Positions 17,055-24,666 of a stretch of 46,940 nt of DNA are shown piece by piece; within the stretch, counting starts at the first letter, position 1; every line of letters begins with the position of its first letter. The stretch lies in assembly GCA_025351245.1 (NCBI GenBank), contig JANXWH010000140.1:1-46940 (forward strand), read 5' to 3'. Under the pieces are notes generated by a model. That model had not been told where the DNA came from and made no database searches. It worked only from the letters and a program-made list of their open reading frames with translations. Origin of the DNA: Chloroflexota bacterium (GTDB lineage Bacteria > Chloroflexota > Limnocylindria > Limnocylindrales > CSP1-4). The translations under genes were made by a program, and so were the position numbers.

Positions 17055-17237
17055 ATGATCATGCGGCCGCGGCGAGCCATGCTCGTCGGTCTCGTCTTCG
17101 GCGGGCTCGGCGTCGTCTACGGGCTGCTCAGCCATGACTGGGGCGGCGTGACGCTGCTCCTCGCGCTGGGCGTGGCGATGGGCCTGATGGGCTTCGTCCT
17201 GATGGCGGCCTCGCCGCGCGGCGACGAGACCGAGTAG
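17055..17237 (+). CDS. Small two-helix membrane protein of the oxidase operon
   Basis: A 60-residue protein with two membrane helices (about 8-25 and 30-52) joined by SHDWGG, and a short charged tail. Its position between coxC and the subunit-IV-like gene, and its size, suggest a small accessory oxidase subunit. I do not recognise a named family. It lies 19 bases after coxC. Confidence 0.65.
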   Translation: MIMRPRRAMLVGLVFGGLGVVYGLLSHDWGGVTLLLALGVAMGLMGFVLMAASPRGDETE

Positions 17238-17261
17238 CGCGGCGCAGGCGATCCCGAAGTC

Positions 17262-18473
17262 ATGTCGCCCTGGGATTCGCTTCTCGAGTTCATCAGCAAG
17301 CTGGTCTCGCCGGACTGGGGTGCGCTCGTTGCGCTGATTCCGCTGGCGCTCGCGGCGCTCGTGGTTGCCTACCTGGGCTGGGTCATGCGTCGCGCGCTGA
17401 CGGCCCCACCCACGCGGACCCGACCGCTTCCCGCGGCGCCAATGCCGGCCCACATCCACATGCCCGGGCCGAGCCTCGCGCCGTTCCTCGCGGCCGCTGG
17501 GTTCGCCTGCTTCTTCCTGGCCCTCCTCTTTGTCCACGTCGGGCCCGGGATCGATCCGGTGACGAAGCTGCCGATCGCGGACTCGACCGCCTGGACGATC
17601 CAGCCGTTCGGCCTCCTGGCGATCGCGATCGGCATCGCCGCGCTCGTCTCCGGCCTGCTCTACTGGGGGCGCGAGGCGAGCCGCGAGTACGACGCGCTGG
17701 AGGCGCCGGTCGCCCTGCCGGCCGTGATCCGTTCGGGACCGCCGGCCGGCGTCCACATCCCGGGGCCCAGCTTCCGGCCGCTCCTCCTCGCCCTCGCCGC
17801 GTCGGCGATGGTGCTGGGCGGGGTGCTCAACGTCGCGATCTTCTTCGGTGGCGTGGTCATGCTGATCATCGCCCTCCTCGGCTGGCTGCGCGACGCCCGC
17901 GCCGAGTACCGCGAGACGGTTCGGGCCGACGCCATCGGCCATCTCGAGAACATTCCCGCCCCGCGCTTCCCCACCCTCACGCTGCTGGCCTTCGGCGCGA
18001 TCTTCGCGGCGAGCATCCTGGTCGCGGCCGGGATCGTCCCGCCGAGGGGCTCCGCGGCGATCGGGGCGGGGTCCGCGAAGCCGTCCGCGGCTGCAAGCAC
18101 GAGTCCGGCCGGCAGGCCGTCGCCCTCGGCGGCGCCCTCCCCCGGCGGCCCGGCCGGCTCTCCTGCGGCGAGCGCGGCGCCGGGCGCCTCGGTCTCGCTC
18201 CAGGTCACCGCCAGCGGCATCGCGTACGACAAGTCCACCCTCGAGGCGCCGGCCAACACGCCGTTTGAGATCGTGTTTGCCAACAACGACGCGGGGATCC
18301 CGCACAACGTCTCGATCCACAAAGACTCGGCCACCGGCCAAGAGGTCTTCAAGGGCGAAATCTTCAACGGGACCGAGACCCGGGCCTACAACGTGCCGGC
18401 CCTGCCGACCGGCACGTATGCCTTCGTCTGCTCCGTCCACCCGAACATGACGGGGACGCTCACCATCAAGTGA
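17262..18473 (+). CDS. Oxidase subunit IV-like membrane protein fused to a cupredoxin domain
   Basis: The 403-residue product has a membrane part with about five helices (near 22-43, 73-93, 113-135, 163-205 and 238-260). Two copies of an HxPGPSxxPxLxAxA unit, at about 66 and 163, resemble the repeat in short subunit IV proteins of Chloroflexota and actinobacterial oxidases. A Ser/Pro/Ala linker (about 265-305) leads to a plastocyanin-like domain. Its type-1 copper ligands are visible: His in GIPHNVSIH, then Cys, His and Met in FVCSVHPNM near the end. The soluble domain would face outside and could pass electrons to CuA of subunit II. The fusion appears unusual. Confidence 0.8.
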   Translation: MSPWDSLLEFISKLVSPDWGALVALIPLALAALVVAYLGWVMRRALTAPPTRTRPLPAAPMPAHIHMPGPSLAPFLAAAGFACFFLALLFVHVGPGIDPVTKLPIADSTAWTIQPFGLLAIAIGIAALVSGLLYWGREASREYDALEAPVALPAVIRSGPPAGVHIPGPSFRPLLLALAASAMVLGGVLNVAIFFGGVVMLIIALLGWLRDARAEYRETVRADAIGHLENIPAPRFPTLTLLAFGAIFAASILVAAGIVPPRGSAAIGAGSAKPSAAASTSPAGRPSPSAAPSPGGPAGSPAASAAPGASVSLQVTASGIAYDKSTLEAPANTPFEIVFANNDAGIPHNVSIHKDSATGQEVFKGEIFNGTETRAYNVPALPTGTYAFVCSVHPNMTGTLTIK

Positions 18474-18543
18474 CCGCACGCGCCGGCGACTCGTCGCGAC
18501 CATCGGGTGGGGGCGGCGCCCTCCCGGCACCGGGACCCAGCTC

Positions 18544-19137
18544 ATGACTTCAGGCTCCACCCATCACCTCCTCCGGCTCACCACCGGCCTCGCCGTGCTT
18601 GCCGTGGCATCGAGCGTGCTGGCCGGCTGCGCATCAGGCGGCGTGGCGATCACGCCCCGCGCATCAGGCGGCGTGGCGATCACGCCCGGCGCACCGGTGG
18701 TCCAGATCGGCTCGCCCCTCATCGGGAAGCCCGCTCCGGCGCTCGCGGGCACGACCCTCGATGGTGCGCCGTTCGACCTGGCCTCGCTGCGTGGGTCGCC
18801 CGTCCTCGTCAACTTCTGGGCGTCGTGGTGCGGGCCATGCCGGGACGAGTTCCCGCTCCTCGCGGCCGCAGAGAAACGCCACGCGGCGGAAGGGCTCAAG
18901 GTCGTGGGCGTCCTCTTCAAGGACGATGCCGCGCCGGCGCGGGCATTCGTGGCGGACGAGAAGGCCGACTGGCCGACGGTCGCGGACCCGGGCCGCACGA
19001 TCGCGCAGCCATGGGCGGTCCTCGCCCCGCCGCAGACCTACTTCATCGATCGCGACGGGATCGTCCGGGACCTCCAGATCGGGCAGGTCCGCGACGCGAC
19101 GGAGCTCGACGCGATCCTCGCGGCGATCCTGAAATGA
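18544..19137 (+). CDS. TlpA/ResA-like thioredoxin-fold lipoprotein
   Basis: A 197-residue exported thiol-disulfide oxidoreductase. The signal peptide ends in the lipobox VLAGCAS, with Cys near 29, so it is probably a membrane-anchored lipoprotein. After a short linker comes the AhpC/TSA-like fold: IGKPAPALAGTTLDG, the active site FWASWCGPCRDEFP near 95-108, and the cis-Pro region APPQTYFID. Such proteins reduce apocytochrome c or CuA sites, consistent with the oxidase operon. The linker holds a tandem 10-residue duplication, ASGGVAITP(R/G). The ABC gene start overlaps the stop (ATGA). Confidence 0.9.
   Translation: MTSGSTHHLLRLTTGLAVLAVASSVLAGCASGGVAITPRASGGVAITPGAPVVQIGSPLIGKPAPALAGTTLDGAPFDLASLRGSPVLVNFWASWCGPCRDEFPLLAAAEKRHAAEGLKVVGVLFKDDAAPARAFVADEKADWPTVADPGRTIAQPWAVLAPPQTYFIDRDGIVRDLQIGQVRDATELDAILAAILK
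18631..18690 (+). repeat. 30-bp tandem duplication in the tlpA-like gene
   Basis: Two adjacent 30-base units (18631-18660 and 18661-18690) differ at one base. They encode the repeated linker peptide ASGGVAITP just after the lipobox. The near identity suggests a recent slippage event that keeps the frame. Confidence 0.9.
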
Positions 19138-20279
19138 CCACTGCCGGGAGTCGCGTGGCCGCCGGTCACCAGGTCGCGGTCGAGCCTGGCGGGCCCACGG
19201 CGGGCTCCCTCGGGGTGCCGCTCGCGGTCGAGGTTCGCGGGCTGCGCAAGCGCTACGGGGCGTTGCAGGTCCTCGACGGCCTGGACCTCGCGGTCCCCCG
19301 CGGCGAGCTCGTGGCGCTGCTCGGCCCGAACGGCGCCGGCAAGACCACCACGGTGGAGGTCCTGGAAGGCTACCGCGGCTGGGACGGCGGCGACGTTCGC
19401 GTCCTGGGGATGGACCCCACCCGTGACCGAGCCGCACTCCACGCGCGGGTCGGCCTGATGCTCCAGCACGGAGGCATCACGCCGCAGGGCCGTCCGCGTG
19501 AGCTGGTCCGGCTCCACGCCCGCTTCTATGCGGACCCGGCGGATCCCGACGAGCTGCTGGACTTGCTGGGGCTCACGCACGCGGCGAACCGGCGCTACAA
19601 GCTCCTGTCGGGCGGCGAGAAGCAGCGGCTCTCGCTGGCGCTCGCACTCGTCGGGCGCCCCGAGCTCCTGGTCCTCGACGAGCCGACCGCCGGCATGGAT
19701 CCTGCCGCGAAGGCGACGGTGCGCTCGCTCATCGCCGAACTCCGGTCGGCCGGCCGCACGATCCTCCTGACCACGCACGAGCTCGCCGACGTCGAACGCC
19801 TGGCGGACCGGGTCGTGGTGATGGACCGGGGCCGGGTGGTCGCGGCCGGGACGCCCGCCGAGCTCGTGGCCGGGTCCGGACCGGTCCTGCGGTTCCGGTT
19901 GGCGGGCAACGACGGGGCCGGTGTCGCGATCGATTCGAGCGAGCTCGGCGCGCTGGGCGCGGCGCTCGGCGGAACCCTCGCGCCGGATGGGGCGCCCGGA
20001 CGTCACCGGCTTGCCGGGCGCGCGCCGGATCCGCGGGCGATCGCCTACCTAGCCGACTGGTGCGAGCAGCGCGGCCTCCTCCTCGCGGAGCTGCAGACGT
20101 CCGGCGGCACGCTGGAGGAGCGATTCCTCGAGCTGATCGCGGAGGCGCGGCCGGACGATGAGACAAGCACGGCGGCCCGGGACAAGAGCGCCGACGCGGC
20201 CGCCACCGACAGGAGCGCCGATCCGGCCGCTGCCGACGGGAGCGCCAACCCGGCCGCCACCGACGGGGGCGCCGAATGA
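19134..20279 (+). CDS. ABC-2-type exporter, ATP-binding subunit
   Basis: The 381-residue ATPase of a DrrA/NatA/CcmA-like exporter. Walker A is GPNGAGKTT near 63-71, the Q-loop is at MLQHGG, the signature is LLSGGEKQRLSLA near 159, and Walker B is LLVLDEPTAGMD near 180. The switch His is in LLTTHE. The region after 235 matches the accessory domain of this subfamily. The last 35 residues are a degenerate 9-residue repeat of the type SADPAAADG, probably unstructured. It is coupled to the TlpA-like gene upstream and the permease downstream. Its cargo is unknown; haem, copper or lipid export linked to oxidase assembly is possible. Confidence 0.9.
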   Translation: MTTAGSRVAAGHQVAVEPGGPTAGSLGVPLAVEVRGLRKRYGALQVLDGLDLAVPRGELVALLGPNGAGKTTTVEVLEGYRGWDGGDVRVLGMDPTRDRAALHARVGLMLQHGGITPQGRPRELVRLHARFYADPADPDELLDLLGLTHAANRRYKLLSGGEKQRLSLALALVGRPELLVLDEPTAGMDPAAKATVRSLIAELRSAGRTILLTTHELADVERLADRVVVMDRGRVVAAGTPAELVAGSGPVLRFRLAGNDGAGVAIDSSELGALGAALGGTLAPDGAPGRHRLAGRAPDPRAIAYLADWCEQRGLLLAELQTSGGTLEERFLELIAEARPDDETSTAARDKSADAAATDRSADPAAADGSANPAATDGGAE

Positions 20280-21082
20280 GCCGCCCCCTGACGCCCGACG
20301 TGATCCGCCGCGGCGACGGCCGGCCATCGTCACCGGTGGCGCGGATCGCATCCGCCCTCGAGATGGAGTTGCGCCTCACCAGCCGCCGCCTCGAGAACCT
20401 CGTCGTGACGCTCGTGCTGCCGGTGGTCCTGCTCCTCTTCTTCGGGTCCGTGCCCGTGCTTCCGGCCGCCGCGACCGCGGCGCCGGGGGCGCGCCCGATC
20501 GACGCGGTCCTCCCCGCGATCCTCGCGACCGCGATCGTCGCGGCCGGGCTGGTCAACCTGGGGATCTCGACAGGCTTCGAGCGCTCCTACGGCGTCCTCA
20601 AGCGGCTGGGTGGATCGCCGCTCACGCGCGGCCAGCTCCTCATCGCGAAGATCGGGACGATCGTGGTGGTCGAGGCGGTCCAGGCGGTCCTCCTCATCGG
20701 GCTCGCGGTCGCCGTCTTCGGCTGGCATCCCGGACCGGGGTGGGATCCGTTGGTCGTCGTCGTGGCGGTCGCCCTTGGAACGGGTGCCTTCAGCGCGCTC
20801 GGGTTGCTCCTGGCCGGGACGCTCCGAGCGGAGGCCACGATGGCGCTCACGAACGCGCTCTTCCTGCTTGCGCTCCTGCTTGGGGGGCTCCTCGTGCCGG
20901 CGCACCAGCTGCCCGGCGTGCTCGGCGCGCTCGCCTCGCTCGTCCCGTCCGCTGCGCTTGCTGATTCGCTCAGGATCGGCCTCGGCACCAGCACCGGCGA
21001 CGCCGTGGGGCCGCTCCTGCTCCTCGGCGCATGGGCGGCCGGCGCCACGGTCCTCACGGCGCGCACGTTCCGCTGGGAGTAG
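20276..21082 (+). CDS. ABC-2-type exporter, permease subunit
   Basis: The 268-residue membrane subunit that partners the preceding ATPase. It has an N-terminal interfacial helix with EMELRLTSRRLEN and six membrane segments, typical of ABC-2 permeases. Between helices 2 and 3 is SYGVLKRLGGSPLTRGQLLIAKI, the conserved coupling segment of this family. The start overlaps the ATPase stop by ATGA. It is the last gene of the run that begins with coxB. Confidence 0.9.
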   Translation: MSRPLTPDVIRRGDGRPSSPVARIASALEMELRLTSRRLENLVVTLVLPVVLLLFFGSVPVLPAAATAAPGARPIDAVLPAILATAIVAAGLVNLGISTGFERSYGVLKRLGGSPLTRGQLLIAKIGTIVVVEAVQAVLLIGLAVAVFGWHPGPGWDPLVVVVAVALGTGAFSALGLLLAGTLRAEATMALTNALFLLALLLGGLLVPAHQLPGVLGALASLVPSAALADSLRIGLGTSTGDAVGPLLLLGAWAAGATVLTARTFRWE

Positions 21083-21093
21083 CCCGCGGCCGG

Positions 21094-21154
21094 ACTGTCG
21101 CGGGGCCGCGGGAGGCGGGAGGAGGCGCGCACTGTCGCGGGGCCGCGGGAGGCG
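21094..21154 (+). repeat. GC-rich 24-bp direct repeat after the ABC permease
   Basis: An identical 24-base unit beginning ACTGTCGCGGGGCCGC occurs at 21094-21117 and 21131-21154. Shorter GTCGCGGGCG echoes follow to about 21185. The stretch is extremely GC-rich and can fold on itself, so it may end transcription of the oxidase operon even though there is no T-run. Confidence 0.75.
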
Positions 21155-21690
21155 AACCGTCGCGGGCGCGCGCTGTCGCGGGCGCCCGTTTCACGACGTC
21201 TGCGGGCACATATCGCGGAGGATGCCACCACCGGCGAGCGAGTCCCCTTCTCGGGCATGCTATTCCTGACAGGTGCACTCCAGGCGGGCGCTCGTCATCG
21301 CGTCTCGGCTCCGCTCGCCGGGTATCGTGGTCGGCCCGCGCGTGAGCCGGGTCCAGGACACCGCGGTGCCGAGTGCGCGACAAGTCAGGTGGCCGCCTGG
21401 GGGCGCACCTGACAACAGCGACTGGACGAACGGCCGCGTCGCGTGCATATGGCAGAACCTACCCACGTGCGGCGCGAGTCGCGTGGCGTCCGTGGCGCAC
21501 GGGCCGCCTGCGCGCCAACTGCCCGGGCGGCGGCGACAATCTGCCTCCGCTCCCGCCGCCGGAGTCCTCCCGCCCGCCGGCCGGACCGGTCAGTATGTCC
21601 CGGGGAAGCCCGGGCCGACCATGGACGTGCCCGGATCTGACCAGCGCGACGTGACTACGTTCGCCCGGGCGTAAACCTGGATCCCCTCCG
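21155..21690. other. Noncoding region with an inverted repeat
   Basis: I see no convincing gene here; open frames on both strands have no family-like sequence. The clearest structure is an inverted repeat, GTCAGGTG at 21384-21391 and CACCTGAC at 21406-21413, enclosing a GC-rich loop that could extend the stem. There is no T-run after it. Confidence 0.5.
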
Positions 21691-21694
21691 GCCC

Positions 21695-21862
21695 GTGTAT
21701 CTGGAGATCCCCGAAGAGCGACACCTTCCAGCCGATCCAGCGATTGACCCGTTCGAGGGTTGCCGGGGCACCTGCGCCCGGCTCGGCGACCTACGCCATC
21801 TCGACAACCTCGGTCCTGCGGAACGCTTGGTCGTCCTGGCGCAGACGCTCGGAAGGGCGTGA
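21695..21862 (+). CDS. Possible small protein or gene remnant
   Basis: A 55-codon frame with a GTG start, VYLEIPEERHLPADPA at its beginning and LGPAERLVVLAQTLGRA at its end. The composition, acidic with regular Leu/Val spacing, looks like real protein, unlike the other frames around it. In-frame sequence extends up to a stop near 21640 without a better start. No family is recognised and no ribosome binding site is clear. It may be the 3' end of a decayed gene. Confidence 0.3.
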   Translation: MYLEIPEERHLPADPAIDPFEGCRGTCARLGDLRHLDNLGPAERLVVLAQTLGRA

Positions 21863-21884
21863 GGATACCGCGAGGCCGCCGCCC

Positions 21885-21921
21885 CAAAAAGCACGAACCC
21901 CGGCGGGCGGGCCGGGGTTCG
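21885..21921 (-). terminator. Intrinsic terminator of the initiator tRNA gene
   Basis: On the minus strand a perfect 10-bp stem, CGAACCCCGG with CCGGGGTTCG, is followed by TGC and five T residues (21886-21890). It begins 17 bases after the tRNA CCA end. It is the only textbook rho-independent terminator I see in the window. Confidence 0.85.
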
Positions 21922-21937
21922 CTGGTGGATTCGTCTT

Positions 21938-22012
21938 TGGTTGCGGGGAGGGGATTCGAACCCCTGACCTTCGGGTTATGAGCCCGACGAGCTGCCGCTG
22001 CTCCACCCCGCC
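21938..22012 (-). tRNA. Initiator tRNA-Met (CAT)
   Basis: A complete 75-base cloverleaf. The anticodon arm TCGGGCTCATAACCCGA has the CAT anticodon and three consecutive G-C pairs, the mark of bacterial initiators. The T arm is AGGGGTTCGAATCCCCT, and CCA is encoded. The acceptor pair 1-72 is G-A, unpaired as in initiators (usually C-A). The D loop is two bases shorter than in E. coli. It has its own promoter and terminator, and runs opposite to the nucleoside operon. Confidence 0.96.
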
Positions 22013-22017
22013 CCGGT

Positions 22018-22046
22018 ACTATACACATCCGAGGCTGGACGGTCAA
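22018..22046 (-). promoter_or_regulatory. Sigma-70-type promoter of the initiator tRNA
   Basis: On the minus strand TTGACC (22041-22046) and TATAGT (22018-22023) are separated by 17 bases. The expected start is at 22011-22012, which is the first base of the mature tRNA. Confidence 0.85.
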
Positions 22047-22070
22047 AGGGATTGTCCACGCATCCGGGCG

Positions 22071-22124
22071 TTCACGCCCGCCAAATCGTTTGCACCCGCC
22101 ATATCGTTCACGCCCGCCAAATCG
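22071..22124 (+). repeat. Three tandem 18-bp units before the nucleoside operon
   Basis: Units at 22071-22088, 22089-22106 and 22107-22124. The first and third are identical (TTCACGCCCGCCAAATCG), and the middle differs at five bases. They lie 22 bases before the cytidine deaminase start, between its ribosome binding site and the divergent tRNA promoter. They could be an operator array for the operon, or a slippage product. Confidence 0.85.
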
Positions 22125-22145
22125 CGACCACGGAGGCCCGACCCG

Positions 22146-22571
22146 ATGTCAACCGCCGGCTCTCCGGATGACCTCCTCGCCGCCGCGCTCGCGGCCCGGG
22201 ACCGAACGTACTCGCCGTACTCGGGCTACGCAGTGGGCGCCGCCCTGCGCGATGAGCATGGCCGGATCCACGCGGCGCCGAACGTGGAGAACGCGGCCTA
22301 CCCCCAGGGGCAGTGCGCCGAGGCGTCCGCGATCGGCGTCCTGATCGCCGCCGGCGGCCGGCGGGTCACCGAAGCCCTCGTCGTGGCCGACCCGGCTTTT
22401 GGGCTCCCCTCCCCGTGCGGCGGCTGCCGCCAGCGACTCCGCGAGTTCATGGCGCCCGACGCTCCGCTCCACCTTGCCGGCCCGGCCGGCGTCATCCGCA
22501 CCGTGACGCTCGGCGAACTGCTGCCGCTGAGCTTCGGGCCCGAGTTCCTGCTCAAGGAGACCCCGCGATGA
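22146..22571 (+). CDS. cdd: Cytidine deaminase
   Basis: Deaminates cytidine and deoxycytidine to (deoxy)uridine. The 141-residue protein is the small zinc-dependent homotetrameric type. The motifs are NVENAAYPQGQCAEASAI, with the zinc Cys and catalytic Glu of CAE, and PCGGCRQRLREF, with the other two Cys ligands. The N-terminus has TYSPYSGYAVGAAL, which is typical. A GGAGG box lies 9 bases before the ATG. It is the first gene of a four-gene nucleoside-salvage operon, overlapping the next gene by ATGA. Confidence 0.95.
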   Translation: MSTAGSPDDLLAAALAARDRTYSPYSGYAVGAALRDEHGRIHAAPNVENAAYPQGQCAEASAIGVLIAAGGRRVTEALVVADPAFGLPSPCGGCRQRLREFMAPDAPLHLAGPAGVIRTVTLGELLPLSFGPEFLLKETPR

Positions 22572-23464
22572 GCCTGCCCGCCACCGGCGACCCGGACTCC
22601 TCGGGCGACCCCGGCTCCCCTGGCGACGCCGCGGACCCCGGCGTCGCCGCGGCCCTGATCCGGGCGCGCGCCGGCGGGCGCGCGCCGCGCCTCGGGATCG
22701 TGCTGGGCTCCGGGCTGGGCGGCCTCGCCGACCTCCTGGACAACGCAGTTGCGATCCCGTACGCGGAGATCCCGGGCTTCCCGACGTCCACGGTGGCCGG
22801 CCACGCGGGCCGGTTCCTGGTCGGTGAGCTGGAAGGCGTGACGGTCGCCTGCATGCAGGGCCGCTTCCACCTCTACGAGGGCCACTCGCCGGCCGCCATC
22901 AAGCTCCCGATCCGCACATTTGCCGCGCTCCGGGTGGAGGCGCTCCTGTTGACGAACGCGGCGGGCTCCCTGCGGACCGAGGCCGGGCCGGGCAGCCTCA
23001 TGCTGATCACGGATCACCTCAATTTCATGTGGACGAATCCCCTCATCGGGCCCAACGACGACACCTGGGGCGAGCGCTTCGTCAGTCTCGAGGATGCGTA
23101 CGACCCGGCGCTTCGATCCCGGCTGCTGGTGCTGGCGGCGGGGCTGGGGATCCGCCTTCACGAGGGCGTCTACGGCGCGCTCCTCGGCCCGCTCTTCGAG
23201 ACGCCGGCGGAGATCCGCGCCTACCGGGTGCTGGGCGCGGACGCGGTCGGGATGTCGACCGTGCCGGAGGTGATCGTCGCGCGCCACGCGGGGCTGCGGG
23301 TCGTCGCGATCAGCGCGATCACGAACCTGGCAGTCGGGATGAGCGACGTGCCGGTCGACCACGAGCAGACGCTCCGCGGCGCGGCGATCGCGGCGGCGGA
23401 CCTGACCCGCCTGGTCCGGGCATTCGCCGGCTCGTTCGCCGCCGAGCAGACGGAAGGAGCGTGA
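22568..23464 (+). CDS. Purine-nucleoside phosphorylase, trimeric class
   Basis: Phosphorolysis of inosine, guanosine and deoxy forms to base plus (deoxy)ribose-1-phosphate. The 298-residue protein is of the trimeric PNP family (PunA/PNP type II). It shows GSGLGGLADLL for the phosphate site, MQGRFHLYEGH, LLTNAAGSLR, GPLFETPAEIR (purine Glu) and VVAISAITNLAVGM with the Asn that selects 6-oxopurines. The first 28 residues are a low-complexity Pro/Gly/Asp extension. It provides sugar phosphate that could feed the nearby microcompartment pathway. Confidence 0.95.
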   Translation: MSLPATGDPDSSGDPGSPGDAADPGVAAALIRARAGGRAPRLGIVLGSGLGGLADLLDNAVAIPYAEIPGFPTSTVAGHAGRFLVGELEGVTVACMQGRFHLYEGHSPAAIKLPIRTFAALRVEALLLTNAAGSLRTEAGPGSLMLITDHLNFMWTNPLIGPNDDTWGERFVSLEDAYDPALRSRLLVLAAGLGIRLHEGVYGALLGPLFETPAEIRAYRVLGADAVGMSTVPEVIVARHAGLRVVAISAITNLAVGMSDVPVDHEQTLRGAAIAAADLTRLVRAFAGSFAAEQTEGA

Positions 23465-23466
23465 GC

Positions 23467-24663
23467 ATGACCGCCGTGACGAGCCCGGGCGCGGGGCGGA
23501 TCGAGTGGGTTCGCACCAGCTGCCGCCTCCTCGCCAGCATCGCGGCCGAGTACGAGCAGGCCCGGCCGTTCGCCGGCCTCCGCATCGGGACCGGGATCCA
23601 CCTGGAACCCAAGACGGTCGCGCTGCTCCTGACCCTGAAGGCGGGTGGGGCCGAGGTCATCTCGACGGGAAACCTGAACTCCACCCAGCCGGCGACCGTG
23701 GCCCACCTGCGCGAGGCCGGCGTGACGGTGATCGGCGAGCCGACGCGCGACCCGGAGGTCCACCGGGCCGACATCGACGGTGTCCTCGACACGAAGCCGC
23801 ACCTCCTGCTCGACAACGGCGGCGACCTCTTCGTCCGGTTCCTGGAACACCCGTACCCCGGGCTGCTGGGCGGGACCGAGGAGACGACCTCCGGACGGAA
23901 GCGGCTCGAGCCGCTCCGCGACGCAATCGCCCGGCCCGTCCTCGTGATCAACGACAGCCCGATCAAGCAGTTCGCCGAGAACGAGCACGCTGTCGGGCAG
24001 AGCGTCCTGGAGTCGTTCATCCGGTTCACGAACCGGGTCACAAACGGCCGGCACGTCGTCGTCTTCGGGTACGGCGCCTGCGGCCGGGGCGTCGCGATGA
24101 ACTTCCGAAACGCCCACGCCCGGGTGTCGGTGGTCGAGATCGACCCCGTCGTCCGGCTCCGGGCGCTGTTCGACGGGTTCGCCGTTCCGGATCGCGACGA
24201 GGCCCTCGCCGATGCCGACATCGTGGTGACGGTGACCGGCGCCCGCGACGTCATCACGGCCCGTGACCTGCCGGCTCTGGCCGACGGCGTGATCCTGGCC
24301 AATGCGGGCCACTTCCCGACCGAGATCGACGTGGACGGCATCGCGGGCGATCCCCGGGTCCTCAAGCGCGTCGAGGCGACCGACGGCATCGCGACGTTCC
24401 AGCTGATCACCGGACGGTCCATCCACCTTCTCGGCGGGGGGCACATGGTCAACCTGTCCGGTCCCCGGCCACTGGGCAACTCCATCGAATCGATGGACCT
24501 GGGCTTCAGCCTCCAGGCTCGGTGCCTCGAGGCCGTCGCCCGGGGCAGGGTGGGCGCCGACTCGTGCGTCGTGCCCGTGCCGCGGGCTATCGACGAGCAG
24601 GTGGCGGCGGCGTACGTGGCGATCGCCCGTCGCCGGGCGGCGGCCTCCCCGGTGGGAGCCTGA
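23467..24663 (+). CDS. Divergent S-adenosylhomocysteinase-like NAD enzyme
   Basis: A 398-residue protein of the SAHH fold. Conserved parts are LLLDNGGDLF, GGTEETTSGRKRL, INDSPIKQF with the catalytic Lys, the NAD loop VVFGYGACGRGVA near 198-210, and ANAGHFPTEIDVD with the catalytic His near 282. Several normal SAHH features are missing. The adenine-contacting residues after the first His (LHMTVE) read IHLEPK. STQDHAAA reads STQPATVA. The GHPSFVMS segment is replaced by an unrelated GPRPLGNS. The C-terminal Lys/Tyr tail that closes over NAD of the partner subunit is absent. It sits between two nucleoside phosphorylases, so it may act on another nucleoside. Annotation as plain AHCY would be unsafe. 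Confidence 0.75.
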   Translation: MTAVTSPGAGRIEWVRTSCRLLASIAAEYEQARPFAGLRIGTGIHLEPKTVALLLTLKAGGAEVISTGNLNSTQPATVAHLREAGVTVIGEPTRDPEVHRADIDGVLDTKPHLLLDNGGDLFVRFLEHPYPGLLGGTEETTSGRKRLEPLRDAIARPVLVINDSPIKQFAENEHAVGQSVLESFIRFTNRVTNGRHVVVFGYGACGRGVAMNFRNAHARVSVVEIDPVVRLRALFDGFAVPDRDEALADADIVVTVTGARDVITARDLPALADGVILANAGHFPTEIDVDGIAGDPRVLKRVEATDGIATFQLITGRSIHLLGGGHMVNLSGPRPLGNSIESMDLGFSLQARCLEAVARGRVGADSCVVPVPRAIDEQVAAAYVAIARRRAAASPVGA

Positions 24664-24666
24664 GCC

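Noticed and set aside
22071-22124. CRISPR array
   Set aside because: The 18-bp units are directly adjacent with no spacers, and no cas genes are present.
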